Assembly: GCA_036937835.1 (NCBI GenBank)
Contig: CM072878.1
Span: 3,806,001 to 3,870,000 of the forward strand
Direction of reading: 5' to 3'
DNA: 64,000 bases
Source of the DNA: Pampus argenteus
Taxonomy: Eukaryota; Chordata; Actinopteri; Scombriformes; Stromateidae
Position numbers and translations under genes: made by a program
In this document: in pieces, positions 54,269 through 64,000 of the stretch
Numbering within the stretch: position 1 is the first letter of the stretch
Layout of the letters: each line of letters starts with the position of its first letter
The notes under the pieces: model-generated
Told to the model about the DNA's origin: nothing
The model's input: the letters and a program-made list of their open reading frames with translations, nothing else
Databases searched by the model: none

Positions 54269-54274
54269 TGCATG
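54269..54274 (+). promoter_or_regulatory. TGCATG overlapping the exon C donor
   Basis: The donor reads GAG/GTGCATGTT, so a UGCAUG hexamer starts at intron position 2. Binding of RBFOX here would compete with U1 snRNA at an already weak 5' splice site. Confidence 0.75.
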
Positions 54275-54363
54275 TTTCTTTCAACTTCTTCCTTCTCCCT
54301 GTCCTATTTTTCCTCGCTGTGAGTATGTTTGTTTGTGTGTGTGTGTGTGTGTGTTTAACAGTC

Positions 54364-57300
54364 AAATTTCAAATTTCAAATTTTATTTATATAGCCCAAA
54401 ATCACAAAATACATTTGTCTCAGAGGGCTTTACAATCTGTACAAGGAGTGACACCCTCTGTCCTTAGACCCTCGATTCGAGTGAGGAAAAACTTGCCCAC
54501 CAAAAAACCTTTTAACAGGGAAAAAGGTGGAAGAAACCTCAGGAAGAGCCACAGAGGAGGGATCCCTCTCCCAGGACGGACAGACGTGCAATGGATGTCA
54601 CATGTACAGAACAAATCAACAAACACATATTGTACACTCACAATGAATAACAGTGACAAATAATGACAATGACAAAATGAGAACAACGAATGATGAACCA
54701 TTACAGCAACAGTGAAACTAGTAGTAAAGATACAGATACACAGTAGCAAATTATTAACTAACTATAATCTGTAATGGGGATATGGCAACAATGATGACTG
54801 CGACAACACATGCAGTAGACGCCACGCAGGACCACAGCACCAGACACAGTCCACAAGAACCTGCTGGACGAGAGAGCACAGAAACTCCGGGGCAGAAGTT
54901 TAATTAGTAACATGATAGATAGATGGATTAGATAGATGGATAGATAAGGAGAGAGAGAGAATGAGAGAGAGAGAGCGAGAGAGTATGTGAGTCCCCCAGC
55001 AGTCTAGTTCTATGGCAGCATAACTAAGGGATGACCTGAGCCAGCCCTAATTATAAGCTTTATCAAACAGGAAAGTCTTAAGTCTACTCTTAAAGGTGTT
55101 GATCGTGTCTGCCTCCCGAACACAGAGTGGTAGTTTATTCCACAGAAGAGGAGCTTGATAGCTGAAAGCTCTGGCTCCCAATCTACTTTTAGACACTATA
55201 GGAACCACAAGGAACCCACCATCCTGGGAGCGCAATGTTCTAGTGGGGTGGTAAGGTACTATGAGCTCTTTTAAATATGATGGTGCCTGACCATGAAGAG
55301 CTTTGTAAGTTAGGAGAAGAATTTTAAATTCTATTCTAGATTTAACGGGGAGCCAGTGCAAGGAAGCCAAAATGGGAGAGATGTGATCTCTGATTTTGGT
55401 TCCTGTCAGAACACGTGCAGCAGCATTCTGAATCAGCTGCAAACTCTTAAGAGACTTATTAGAGCAGCCTGATAGCAAAGAGTTACAATAGTCCAGCCTA
55501 GAAGTAACAAATGCATGGACTAGTTTTTCTGCATCCACTTGAGAAATGATGCGTCTGATTTTGGCAATGTTACGCAAGTGGAAGAATGCAGTCCTCGAAA
55601 GTTGTTTTATATAGTTATTAAAGGACAAGTCTTGATCAAAAACAACGCCAAGATTTTTTACGGTGGAGCTGGTGGCCAGGGTGATCCCATCTAAGGCTAA
55701 ATCTCTGGAATGATAGTTTCTAAGGTGTTTGGGTCCTATTAGGAGAACTTCAGTTTTTTCTGAATTTAGCATCAGAAAATTGTGGGTCATCCAATTTTTT
55801 ATGTCCTTAATGCATGCTTGAAGTCTAGTCAAGTGATTGGTTTCATCAGGCTTGATTGATAAATATAATTGGGTGTCGTCAGCATAACAGTGAAAGTTAA
55901 TTGAATGATTCCTAATAATGTTCCCTAAAGGAAGCATATATAAACTGAAAAGAAGTGGCCCTAATACAGAACCTTGTGGGACTCCATGAGAAACTTTGGT
56001 TTGCATGGAGGCTACATCATGAACATGAACAAACTGAGAACGGTCTAGGAAATATGACTTAAACCAGCCTAGGGCGGTTCCTTTAATGCCAATTTGGTAT
56101 TCCAGTCTCTGTAAGAGAATCTGATGGTCAATGGTGTCAAATGCGGCACTAAGATCTAATAGGACAAGTACAGAGATGAGTCCTTTGTCTGATGCCATTA
56201 GGAGGTCGTTTGTAACTTTAACTAGTGCGGTCTCTGTGCTATGATTTACTATAAATCCTGACTGAAACTCCTCGAATAAACTGTTTGTGTGGAGAAAGTC
56301 ACATAGTTGGTTGGCTACGGCTTTCTCAAGTACCTTCGAGATGAATGAAAGGTTTGATATCGGTCTGTAATTGGCTAAAACCTCTTGATCTAGAGTTGGT
56401 TTTTTAAGAAGAGGCTTAATCACAGCTATTTTAAAGGACTGTGGTACATATCCTGATAATAAAGACAGATTAATCATATTCAATAAGGACGGGCTAACTA
56501 TAGGTAATACATCTTTAAGCAGCCTGGTTGGGATGGAGTCTAAGAGACAGGTTGACGACTTAGATGAAGTAATTATTGTAGTTATTTGTTTAATGTCGAC
56601 GGGAGAAAAGCAGTCTAAATATATGTCAGATTTTATAGCTATTTCCAACCTTGCTGTATCTGAAATCAGATGAGTGCCTGATGAGGGCAAAAGGTGATGA
56701 ATTTTGTCTCTAATATTTATAATTTTATCATTAAAGAAGCTCATGAAGTCATTACTAGTTAGGCTTAATGGAATAGGTGACTCAATAGAGCTGTGGTTCT
56801 CTGTTAGCCTGGCTACAGTGCTGAAGAGAAACCTGGAGTTGTTCTTATTTTCCTCAATTAATGAGGAATAATAGGCTGTTCTGGCATTACGCAGAGCCTT
56901 CCTATAATTTGCAAGATTATCTTGCCAGGCTAGACGAGATTCTTCCAGTTTAGAGGCACGCCATTTACGTTCAGATTTACGTGCCTCTTGCTTTAATTTG
57001 CGAGTGTGCTGGCTATACCATGGTGCTAACCTCCTCTGTTTTATTGTCTTCTTTTTCAGAGGTGCAATAGAGTCAAGAGTTGTCTGTAATGAGTCTGTAG
57101 TATTACTAACGAGCTGATCTATGTGTGAGGGGCTACAGGAAGCTGCTAAGTCCTCTGTAACATTAAGACATGGCATTGAATTTAATACTATAGTAATTGT
57201 TTCCTTAAATTTGGCTACAGCACTGTCAGATAAACATCTGCTGTAAGAGTTTCTGAAAAAAGGCTTATAGTCCAGTAGTATGAACTCAAAGGTTGTTAGA

Positions 57301-58074
57301 AAATGGTCAGATAGGATAGGATTATGTGGAAAGACTATTAGATGATCAATTTCAATGCCATATGAGAGTATAAGGTCAAGAGTGTGATTCAGACAATGAG
57401 TCGGTTTGTTTACACTCTGACAGAAGCCAATTGAGTCTAACAAAGAGATAAATGCAGTACTAAGACTATCACTATGGTTGTCGACATGAATATTAAAATC
57501 ACCTACAATAATTACTTTATCTGATTTAACGACCAAGCCTGATGCAAATTCTGCAAATTCAGATAGAAATTCAGAATAAGGACCTGGAGCTCGATATAAT
57601 ATAACAAATAATATTGGCTGTAATGTTTTCCAGGATGGGTGAGTCAGGCTAAGAACGAGACTTTCAAATGAATTATAATTTAGTTTAGGTTTAGGATTAA
57701 TGAGTAAACTAGAGTCAAATATGGCTCCAACTCCACCACCTCGACCAGTACTTCGAGGAATATGAGTATTACAATGACTGGGGGGAGTGGATTCATTTAA
57801 ACTAACATATTCATCCTCCTGCAACCAGGTTTCAGTGAGGCAGAATAAATCAATATCATAATCAGATATTAATTCATTTACTAAAACAGCTTTAGAGGAC
57901 AAGGACCTAATATTCAGGAGTCCACATTTAATTATCTTGTTTTGGACTCTTTGAGATGTTGATTTAATATTTATCAGGTTTTTATGATTTACTCCTCTTC
58001 TGTTTGTTTTATCTTTAAATAATGCAGGTGGACGGGGGACAGACACAGTCTCTATACTAGATGATTGGGTGGGC
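54364..58074 (-). mobile_element. Young L2 LINE, 5'-truncated within the start of ORF2
   Basis: The 3' end is at left (AAATTTCAAATTTTATTT), then an almost identical UTR and ORF2 to the 9.7-kb copy, until homology ends at GGGTGGGCAAC (58074-58077). The seven-base AACAGTC lies at both ends (54357-54363 and 58075-58081), a target duplication. It starts only about 100 nt after the exon C donor. Confidence 0.93.
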
Positions 58075-58076
58075 AA
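55047..58076 (-). CDS. L2 ORF2 (second near-complete copy), N-terminus missing
   Basis: About 1010 open codons from LPTQSSSIETVS to the natural end FLFDKAYN. Endonuclease and reverse-transcriptase motifs match the first copy: CLTETWL, VGDFNIH, LLDLSAAFDTIDH, GVPQGSVLGPLLF, CYADDTQLYL. By eye there are only about two dozen residue differences from the copy at 10429-13506, including GFRVNHS to GFIVNHS. The first roughly 13 residues of the apparent frame (MGKTAKMVCGG) come from flanking host DNA. The element lacks ORF1, the promoter and the true start. Confidence 0.88.
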   Translation of the reverse strand: MPTQSSSIETVSVPRPPALFKDKTNRRGVNHKNLINIKSTSQRVQNKIIKCGLLNIRSLSSKAVLVNELISDYDIDLFCLTETWLQEDEYVSLNESTPPSHCNTHIPRSTGRGGGVGAIFDSSLLINPKPKLNYNSFESLVLSLTHPSWKTLQPILFVILYRAPGPYSEFLSEFAEFASGLVVKSDKVIIVGDFNIHVDNHSDSLSTAFISLLDSIGFCQSVNKPTHCLNHTLDLILSYGIEIDHLIVFPHNPILSDHFLTTFEFILLDYKPFFRNSYSRCLSDSAVAKFKETITIVLNSMPCLNVTEDLAASCSPSHIDQLVSNTTDSLQTTLDSIAPLKKKTIKQRRLAPWYSQHTRKLKQEARKSERKWRASKLEESRLAWQDNLANYRKALRNARTAYYSSLIEENKNNSRFLFSTVARLTENHSSIESPIPLSLTSNDFMSFFNDKIINIRDKIHHLLPSSGTHLISDTARLEIAIKSDIYLDCFSPVDIKQITTIITSSKSSTCLLDSIPTRLLKDVLPIVSPSLLNMINLSLLSGYVPQSFKIAVIKPLLKKPTLDQEVLANYRPISNLSFISKVLEKAVANQLCDFLHTNSLFEEFQSGFIVNHSTETALVKVTNDLLMASDKGLISVLVLLDLSAAFDTIDHQILLQRLEYQIGIKGTALGWFKSYFLDRSQFVHVHDVASMQTKVSHGVPQGSVLGPLLFSLYMLPLGNIIRNHSINFHCYADDTQLYLSIKPDETNHLTRLQACIKDIKNWMTHNFLMLNSEKTEVLLIGPKHLRNYHSRDLALDGITLATSSTVKNLGVVFDQDLSFNNYIKQLSRTAFFHLRNIAKIRRIISQVDAEKLVHAFVTSRLDYCNSLLSGCSNKSLKSLQLIQNAAARVLTGTKIRDHISPILASLHWLPVKSRIEFKILLLTYKALHGQAPSYLKELIVPYHPTRTLRSQDGGFLVVPIVSKSRLGARAFSYQAPLLWNKLPLCVREADTINTFKSRLKTFLFDKAYN

Positions 58077-58551
58077 CAGTCTACCACCACATACCATCTT
58101 GGCTGTCTTTCCCATTACATCAAATTGTTAAGTCATCAAACCTTCATTATTTTTCTTCCCTTAACTGAAACACAAATAAATGTTGACATACAAGTAGGCC
58201 AGCATTATGGTATGTAAGAGCCTTCACTTTTATATTTTGTTTGCTTACTTTTTTGTTACTTTGTTTTCAGTTTTAATTAAATTTGTACTGACAAGAACAC
58301 TGGCCTCCCCAAATGTTTAAAAGTGAAAATCTACATACTACCCAGGTATTACACACTGAACACAAATATCAACACTTTTGTTTTTGGAGTGGAAATAACA
58401 CATGTTTTTCTATACACAGACTTTTTCTATACACACAAAAAGTTTATTTATCGCAAATTTTGTTCACAAATTTGTTTAAATCTGTGTTAGTGAACACTTC
58501 AGCCTTTGCCAAGATAACCCATCCACCTGACTGACAGGTGTGGCATATCAA

Positions 58552-58808
58552 TATCAATCAATCAATCAATCAAATTTTATTTATATAGCCCAAAATCACA
58601 AAATACATTTGTCTCAGAGGGCTTTACAATCTGTACAGGGAGTGACACCCTCTGTCCTTAGACCCTCGATTCGAGTGAGGAAAAACTTGTCCACCAAAAA
58701 ACCTTTTAACAGGGAAAAAGGTGGAAGAAACCTCAGGAAGAGCCACAGAGGAGGGATCCCTCTCCCAGGACGGACAGACGTGCAATGATGTCACATGTAC
58801 AGAACAAT
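58552..58808 (-). mobile_element. L2 3'-UTR fragment nested in the Tc1 relic
   Basis: (AATC)n tail, then TTTATATAGCCC and the 3' UTR to CACATGTACAGAA. CAATAT flanks both sides and the Tc1 sequence (GGCATATCAATATGCTAATT) is restored without it. Confidence 0.88.
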
Positions 58809-58936
58809 ATGCTAATTAAATAGCATGATTACTGCACAGCAGTGCCTTGGGCTGGTCAGAATATGAGACCAGTTTTATTTTTAAAAAGGACATTTATTAG
58901 ACACTGAACTATGGATTTCACATGATAGACATGCAT

Positions 58937-59260
58937 TTATTTGTTTATTTTTGTGGGGGGTGGGCACTCAGCATCTGGTGTGACCACCATTTCCCTCATG
59001 CATTGCAACACATCTTCTTTTGCATAGAGTTGATCAGGTTGTTGATTTTGGCCTGTAAAGTGCTGCTCCACTCCAATGGCTGTGAAAAGTTGCTGGATGG
59101 CTGGACATGGCTGGTGAATATGCAGGCCATGCAAGAACTGTGATTGGTTTCAGCTTGCAGGAACTGTGTATAGATCCTTGCAACACGGGGCTGTGCATTA
59201 TCATGCTGCAACACAAGGTGATGACTGTGGATGAATGGCACAACAATGAATCTCAGGGTC
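58937..59260 (-). pseudogene. Tc1 transposase C-terminal remnant
   Basis: One frame reads LQHDNAQPRVARIYTQFLQAE, containing the second catalytic aspartate block of Tc1 transposases, and INNLINSMQKKM near the end. The region with the catalytic glutamate is in a different frame and degraded. It is a different Tc1 family from the 23.8-kb element. Confidence 0.78.
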
Positions 59261-59655
59261 CTGTCACAATATCTTTATGTATTCACATTGCCATCAATAA
59301 ATGCACCTGTGTTCATTGCCCATAGGTTATGCCTATGCATACCATAACCCCACTGCCACCATGAGTCACAACATTGACATCAGCAAACTCATCCTCATGA
59401 CATTATACATACTGTCTGCCATCTGTCCAGTACAGTGAAAACCGGAATTCATCCATGCAGAGAACACTTCTTCAAGATGTATAATGCCATCAAGTTTCTG
59501 AGCACTGAACACTGATATAATCAAATATGATTGAACAATTTGAGAGAAATGTGTTTTTTGTGTGCACAGAAAAAGTCTTAGATGTTTTATTTTAACTCAT
59601 GAAACATGCAAGGACAAACAAAAGTATTTATATTTTTGTTTAGAGTTGATAAATG

Positions 59656-60249
59656 TTCAAATGCAAAGGTGTTCTTATATTTATGAAAATAAGAGATTTC
59701 CCCCAGGAAAGGCCTTAATTTTTGCTTATCCAGGGACAGTAGAGGTACTTAGAAATTTGAGGACACCCGGAAAAAAAGAAAAAGGTTTCACAACTAATCT
59801 GGTTCAGTAGCATGACCTTTACCTAAGTGCTATTTCAATGTCTTGTGTCCACTTAGAAACATCAGCTAGACTCCACCAACCTTGAAGCATAACTCTGTCC
59901 ATTTTTCTGAGTTTCAACATTTTAATTGCATGGATTATGACTTGTGTACAGAGCTTTAAACACCCAACAAATAATATATTTAGCAAATATTATCTATTAT
60001 CTTATGTCCAGCTGTCGACCATATTGTAGAGTCTACACAGGCCATACTGAAATGGTTGCCATTGCAGTGGGCGAAACATGGTAACCCAGTCATGCTTCTT
60101 CCTAGCCACTTCTTCCAGCTACTCCTGGGGGAACCTGAGGCCATGCTTCCTCCACAGAAAGCCAGGAAGAAAGGCCAGGAGGATGCTAATTAGCTCATTT
60201 TAGCATGCTAACATGCTAAACTAATATTGTGGTCCTATAGTTACATAGA
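59656..60249. other. Intron, no gene recognised
   Basis: Includes a short GCTAACATGCTAA-rich stretch near 60185-60225, common in degraded fish DNA elements. Nothing else identified. Confidence 0.4.
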
Positions 60250-60588
60250 AGAAGAAGAAGATATACTTTATTTATCCCTCATTGGGGAAATTCTCTTATC
60301 ACTCTATTTTTTCATACATGCATTTACAGGCATAGATGGCATATATACATGCAAAGTGGAGAGAGAAATGGTGGAGTGATGGGCAGCCCGCCAAGCCGGC
60401 GCCCAGTGAGCAGGTGGGGGGGTTGGTGCCTTGCTCAAGGGCCCCTCGGCAGTGCCCAGGAGGTGAACTGGCACCTCTCCAGCTACCAGCCCACCTTCCA
60501 TATTTTGGTCCATGTGGGACTTGAACCGCCACCCTCCGGTTTCTCAAGCCAAGTCCCTATGGACTGAGCTACTGCCGCCCCCATAGTG
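60250..60588 (-). mobile_element. tRNA-derived SINE, antisense
   Basis: On the minus strand the head begins GGGGCGGCAGTAGCTCAGT (A box) and has GGTTCAAGTCC (B box). The 3' end has a GGGATAAATAAAGTATA LINE-like tail and (CTT)n. The related segment at 63.68 kb lacks it, giving an empty-site comparison; CATAG flanks both sides. Confidence 0.82.
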
Positions 60589-60590
60589 GT

Positions 60591-60900
60591 ACATGATGAA
60601 CATTATACCTACTAAACATCAGTATATTAGCTTTGTCAATGTGAGCATGTTGCCATGCTTGCATTAACATTTGGCTCAAAACACTGCTGTGCCACAGCAT
60701 AGTCTTATAAAACTGCTAGCTTGACTGCAGTTTCTGTCTTGTTGAGAAATCCAAAATAGGGAGTAAAAGTCAGAATATCACATGACATTTTTCAATCTGT
60801 CATTTGCAAATCCTCCAAATCTATAAAAGTGTAATCTAAGTCATTGGTGTATCCTCTTCTAAAGTGCTTTGAATGGCCTGGACTTACAGATGTGTTCAAT
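60591..60900 (+). repeat. Local duplication A, copy 1
   Basis: Homologous to 63680-64000 in the same orientation (TTTGGCTCAAAACACTGC, GAGAAATCCAAAATAGGGAG, TTGGTGTATCCTCTTCTAAA). They are about 3.1 kb apart and diverged by perhaps 10-15 percent by eye. Confidence 0.88.
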
Positions 60901-61069
60901 ATACTGTATGCTCAATATGCATTCTGTATTGCCAAATATATTTCATATAAATGTTGTAGTATCATTAGAAAATACAACCCACGCTGTATGTGAATGTAAT
61001 TCAATTATTTGGCCATTACCCAAAGCTCATGCCCAAAGTTCTTGCAAAGGTCTAATTCTTGTAATAATT

Positions 61070-61200
61070 TAGAAAGGCTGTTGTCTAAGTGTGAATGTTT
61101 TGTGTTGTTTTCAACAAAACAGTTCTCGTGTTTTAAGGTTGACTGGATATTGCATAATACTACCAATATATTATCTTCTCCCTTGCCCCTAGTGACATGG
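61070..61200 (+). repeat. Local duplication B, copy 1
   Basis: Shares AGGCTGTTGTC, GAGTGTGAATG, TTTTGTGTTG and CTCCCTTG with 62700-62850 in the same order. Confidence 0.75.
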
Positions 61201-62181
61201 GACATACATTGGTAAATCCAGAGGTTTGCCTTCAGGCTCAGCTTCTTTTTTCACTATAACTGTCTAATATGTCTACATTAAAATAGATGCTACACCAGTC
61301 CATCAGTCAAACTTGTGTTCCATCTTGCCCTCACTCGTTAACTCCAATATACTCGAACTCCTTCACGTGAGACAGTGCAATATGCATGTAGCAAAAATAA
61401 AAAGCAGTCAAAGTTTTTACCCACTTTCCATATTTTAACTTCAGTGACACTTTGTGATTCATATCCTGGATGCTTAATATCCCTGCTGAAAACATCATCC
61501 TCACATTTACAGGTTACTCATAAGAAGGTGTCATCTCTAGCAAAGGAGCCAAAGGTCAAGTTTATTTGTAAAGCTTGCACTGTAAAATATACCTGATTAT
61601 AGAGCATGTAATATTTGGATATCTTTAAGGGATTTACGGGCCAACAACACCACCAGCTCCAGGTGTCTATACTATCTAAATACAATTTGTCATCACCAGC
61701 TATGTGGGTCCACACAGGTAACATGTTCTACTTCACGCTGTGCCTGCTCACTCAACTTATTCTGTCTGTTTCTGTCTGAATATACTTGCAAGCAAAAATA
61801 AAAGCATTCACATTTGCAAGATACAAATAATCCACAGTCACATTGCTTGCATCTTGGCCTGTTCTTTTTTCAGTAATTTACGACACATGGTATTTGATCC
61901 AATCAACACCCAGCATGAGTACTTATTCCCTGTTTTCTTATTAATGTACTATTTGTTGGTTCTTTTTCCTTTCCTCAGCACTATTCCTATTCTTCCCAAC
62001 AACCTAATGTTTATCTTATGGCTTTGGCAGCTCATAGTCATTTATTTGGGTATTTATGTAGACCTTGCAAAGCCATTCCATCCCTTTGTATCTTTGTTGT
62101 ATATCAACTGAGGTCTGGACAATTAAGGCCACAATTTACCATTATGATTAGAAGAAATCACATCAGTAAAATCAGTAAAAT

Positions 62182-62182
<1 letters not shown>

Positions 62183-62266
<84 letters not shown>

Positions 62267-62267
62267 C
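62183..62267. repeat. (GATA)n microsatellite
   Basis: About 20 tandem GATA units followed by a LINE-like ACTTTATTAATTATC tail. Probably seeded by a LINE or SINE 3' end. Confidence 0.95.
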
Positions 62268-62699
62268 TTTATTAATTATCTATCAGCTCCTTGATCTTTG
62301 TCTCTACTGTTACCTCAGGTTGTTTTGTGCATTCACAACCCATTTTCACATGTCACCAATACCTGCTAGAAATTGTTTTTTTGTGGTTGTGTTGATGCTG
62401 TATATTGACATACATATTTTCTTGCGTGTCGGCGTGCGTGTCCATTCATTAAGTGTTCTCCTGAACCTGCGTGTGCGAGCAATATTGATATTGGTATATT
62501 CGTTTGCACATCTATCTGAGATTGTTGGAAACCCATTTATTAATTTATTTCATGTTTTATTTTGAGTGACAATGCACCCTTGTTTTAATTTACCCTGTTA
62601 GCTGTTGTTTGAATTTGCAATGATTTGATTCATTGATTGATTAACTTGGTTAGTTGATTTCACTACATCTATTTTCTTTAGTTGCTTTTTTATCTTAAT

Positions 62700-62850
62700 A
62701 ATTATTGCAATGAATTCGAGAGGCTGTTGTCCGAGTGTGAATGCTTTGTGTTGCTTTTGTCTCAACAGTTCTTCTCACATTTTAAACTTTACTGGATGTT
62801 GCATAATGCTCCCAACATATTCTATTCTCCCTTGTCCCCAATGACATTTT
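62700..62850 (+). repeat. Local duplication B, copy 2
   Basis: See copy 1 at 61070-61200. Similarity is patchy. Confidence 0.75.
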
Positions 62851-63171
62851 CTTTGTCTGTTTTTTCTCCTCCTTCTCCTCCCCACTGCATGCATCTATAC
62901 ATTTACAAAACATAATTTTGCATCTGTTGTTTATTTACTTTTGTCTGTATATGTTATTGAAATGTCACTGTAATTGGGGAAAGCATGCTGGAAAACATAA
63001 CGAAATGTGCAAATGAGAAAGTTGACCTGTTTTGGATGTGTTTTTTCAATGTTTCTGAATGCAATTGTGAAAACACACAAATGACATGGATGTTTGTCAT
63101 GATACAGATGATACAGCCTCTGTTTTGGAACATTTTCTTTGTTTACAACATTAGGACACTGTGCATGCTGT

Positions 63172-63177
63172 TTTACT
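63172..63177 (+). promoter_or_regulatory. TGCATG motif upstream of exon D
   Basis: UGCAUG about 73 nt before exon D, in a position from which RBFOX could influence this exon. Confidence 0.45.
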
Positions 63178-63249
63178 CTAACAAGCGCAGCACTTACTAC
63201 TGATGTATGTGTTTCATAACTCACTCAGCTCTCTCTTCACCTGCTGTAG

Positions 63250-63310
63250 GTCAACAATGCAACTGCCAGAGTAATGTCAAATAAGAAGACTGTCAACCCA
63301 TATGCAAATG
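63250..63310 (+). CDS. rbfox1: RBFOX exon D (61 nt): end of RRM and following linker
   Basis: Acceptor CTGCTGTAG and donor GTAAGG. It reads VNNATARVMSNKKTVNPYAN plus one base (61 nt, the canonical size), joined in phase to exon C's ...GRKIE. KKTVNPY matches RBFOX1, and NPYAN recalls RBFOX2. The codon is completed by the next exon, outside the window. Confidence 0.95.
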
Positions 63311-63679
63311 GTAAGGCCAAGTCTGTGCTGATATATTAGAACAAGGACTAGAAGAACAAGGAATATAGCATCTGTGACATTACTGAAAGGACCTTTTAAA
63401 CTTTGGATTTAAATTTACTGTAGCCTGGTTCACCCATCACACAATAAATTTGTTGTTGGAAAAACAACGGAGCTGAGTTTTATAGACAGGATTAGGAACA
63501 ACAACATGTTTTTCTCAGGATATAGTGTAATATATTTGCTGATCCTTTAACCTATCATCTAGTTCAAAATTTCATAAACTTTAGTTTATGAGTATATATC
63601 TGTAAAACAAATTACCTCCCCATGAACTACTGTTGTACACTGTGTGTTTAGTTTATGATAAACTAATATGGTGAATCTG
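63311..63679. other. Intron after exon D, no gene recognised
   Basis: Nothing recognisable before the second copy of duplication A. Confidence 0.4.
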
Positions 63680-64000
63680 TAGGTACATAGTAGGACATGA
63701 TGGACATTAAACCTGCTAAACGTCAGTATATTAGATTTGTCGATATGAACATGTTGCCATGGTAACATTAGCATTTGGCTCAAAACACTGCTGTGCCACA
63801 GCACAGTCTTAATGAGTTGCTAGCATGACTGCAGTCTCGTGTCTTGTTGAGAAATCCAAAATAGGGAGTAAAATTCAGGATATCACATGACACTTTAATA
63901 TGTATGCAAATCCTCCAAATCTCTAATAATGTAATCTAAATCATTGGTGTATCCTCTTCTAAAGTGCTTTGAGTTATCTGGACTTACAAATATGTTCAAT
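63680..64000 (+). repeat. Local duplication A, copy 2 (runs off the window)
   Basis: Matches 60591-60900 and also the GTTACATAG bases just left of the SINE in copy 1, so it represents the SINE-free arrangement. Confidence 0.88.

Larger units (their letters stand above)
58320..59655 (-). mobile_element. Degraded Tc1-like transposon
   Basis: The left terminal region contains GGAGTGGAAATAACACATG and the sub-terminal GACAGGTGTGGCATATCAA known from fish Tc1 elements. The right region has a loosely complementary end (ACAAAAGTATTTATATTTTTG). Transposase remnants lie between, and an L2 fragment is inserted near the left end. Confidence 0.65.
60901..63171. other. Intron with degenerate repeats, no gene recognised
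   Basis: Apart from repeat B copies (about 61070-61200 and 62700-62850) and the GATA tract, I see nothing coding. TGCATG also occurs at 62886-62891. Confidence 0.4.

Noticed and set aside
54169..54663. 164-codon frame through exon C as a longer coding exon
   Set aside because: Homology to RBFOX ends exactly at the GTGCAT donor, and the rest is intron and L2 UTR.
58077..58115. Start codon of the 1022-codon L2 frame
   Set aside because: The first residues are encoded by flanking DNA beyond the truncation and target duplication, so this is an accidental start.
62183..62267. Regular repeat as a CRISPR-like array
   Set aside because: It is a simple GATA microsatellite without spacers in a vertebrate genome.

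Overview
The window is vertebrate nuclear DNA, almost certainly from a teleost fish. It combines exons of a vertebrate RNA-binding-protein gene with a fish-typical transposon mix: L2 LINEs ending in GATTT-type repeats, Rex1 and L1 LINEs, Penelope, BEL/Pao, Gypsy, hAT, Tc1, pogo, PIF/Harbinger and piggyBac elements, and tRNA-derived SINEs.

The only host gene I can support is an RBFOX (Fox-1 splicing factor) gene on the + strand. Four consecutive in-phase coding exons of 144, 54, 93 and 61 nt lie at 35244-35387, 37458-37511, 54175-54267 and 63250-63310. They encode the end of the N-terminal linker, the whole RRM and the first residues after it. The protein is closest to RBFOX1 by eye, but paralog assignment is uncertain. 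Positions 1-35243 are upstream intron or intergenic DNA, and the gene continues past 64000.

Layout. 1-8.2 kb: an L2 tail and an internally deleted hAT element split by a nearly complete L1. 9.7-14.7 kb: a full-length two-ORF L2. 15.8-21 kb: a hAT MITE, then an inverted pair of Penelope arms carrying a piggyBac MITE, a LINE tail and a solo LTR. 21-26.2 kb: duplicated Gypsy pol pieces and a Tc1 element split by two head-to-head L2 pieces. 27-32.8 kb: a Rex1 LINE split by an intact-looking Harbinger element. 32.8-35.2 kb: an older L2 whose 3' end lies about 40 nt before an RBFOX exon. 35.4-37.5 kb: a SINE, then an endogenous-retrovirus fragment flanked by 63-bp direct repeats that duplicate a splice acceptor. 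38.5-39.1 kb: a solo LTR. 41.7-54.0 kb: a BEL/Pao element with both LTRs, swollen by nested Gypsy, Rex1, L2 and pogo insertions. 54.4-58.1 kb: a long young L2. 58.3-64 kb: a Tc1 relic, a SINE, local duplications and the last exon.

The strongest observations are: (1) an acceptor duplication that creates an 81-nt stop-free pseudo-exon in frame with the RRM; (2) TGCATG motifs flanking the 93-nt exon, as expected for RBFOX autoregulation; (3) a two-gene Harbinger element with both genes open; (4) a perfect snap-back hairpin at an L2 5' junction; (5) several insertions whose empty target sites survive in the same window.
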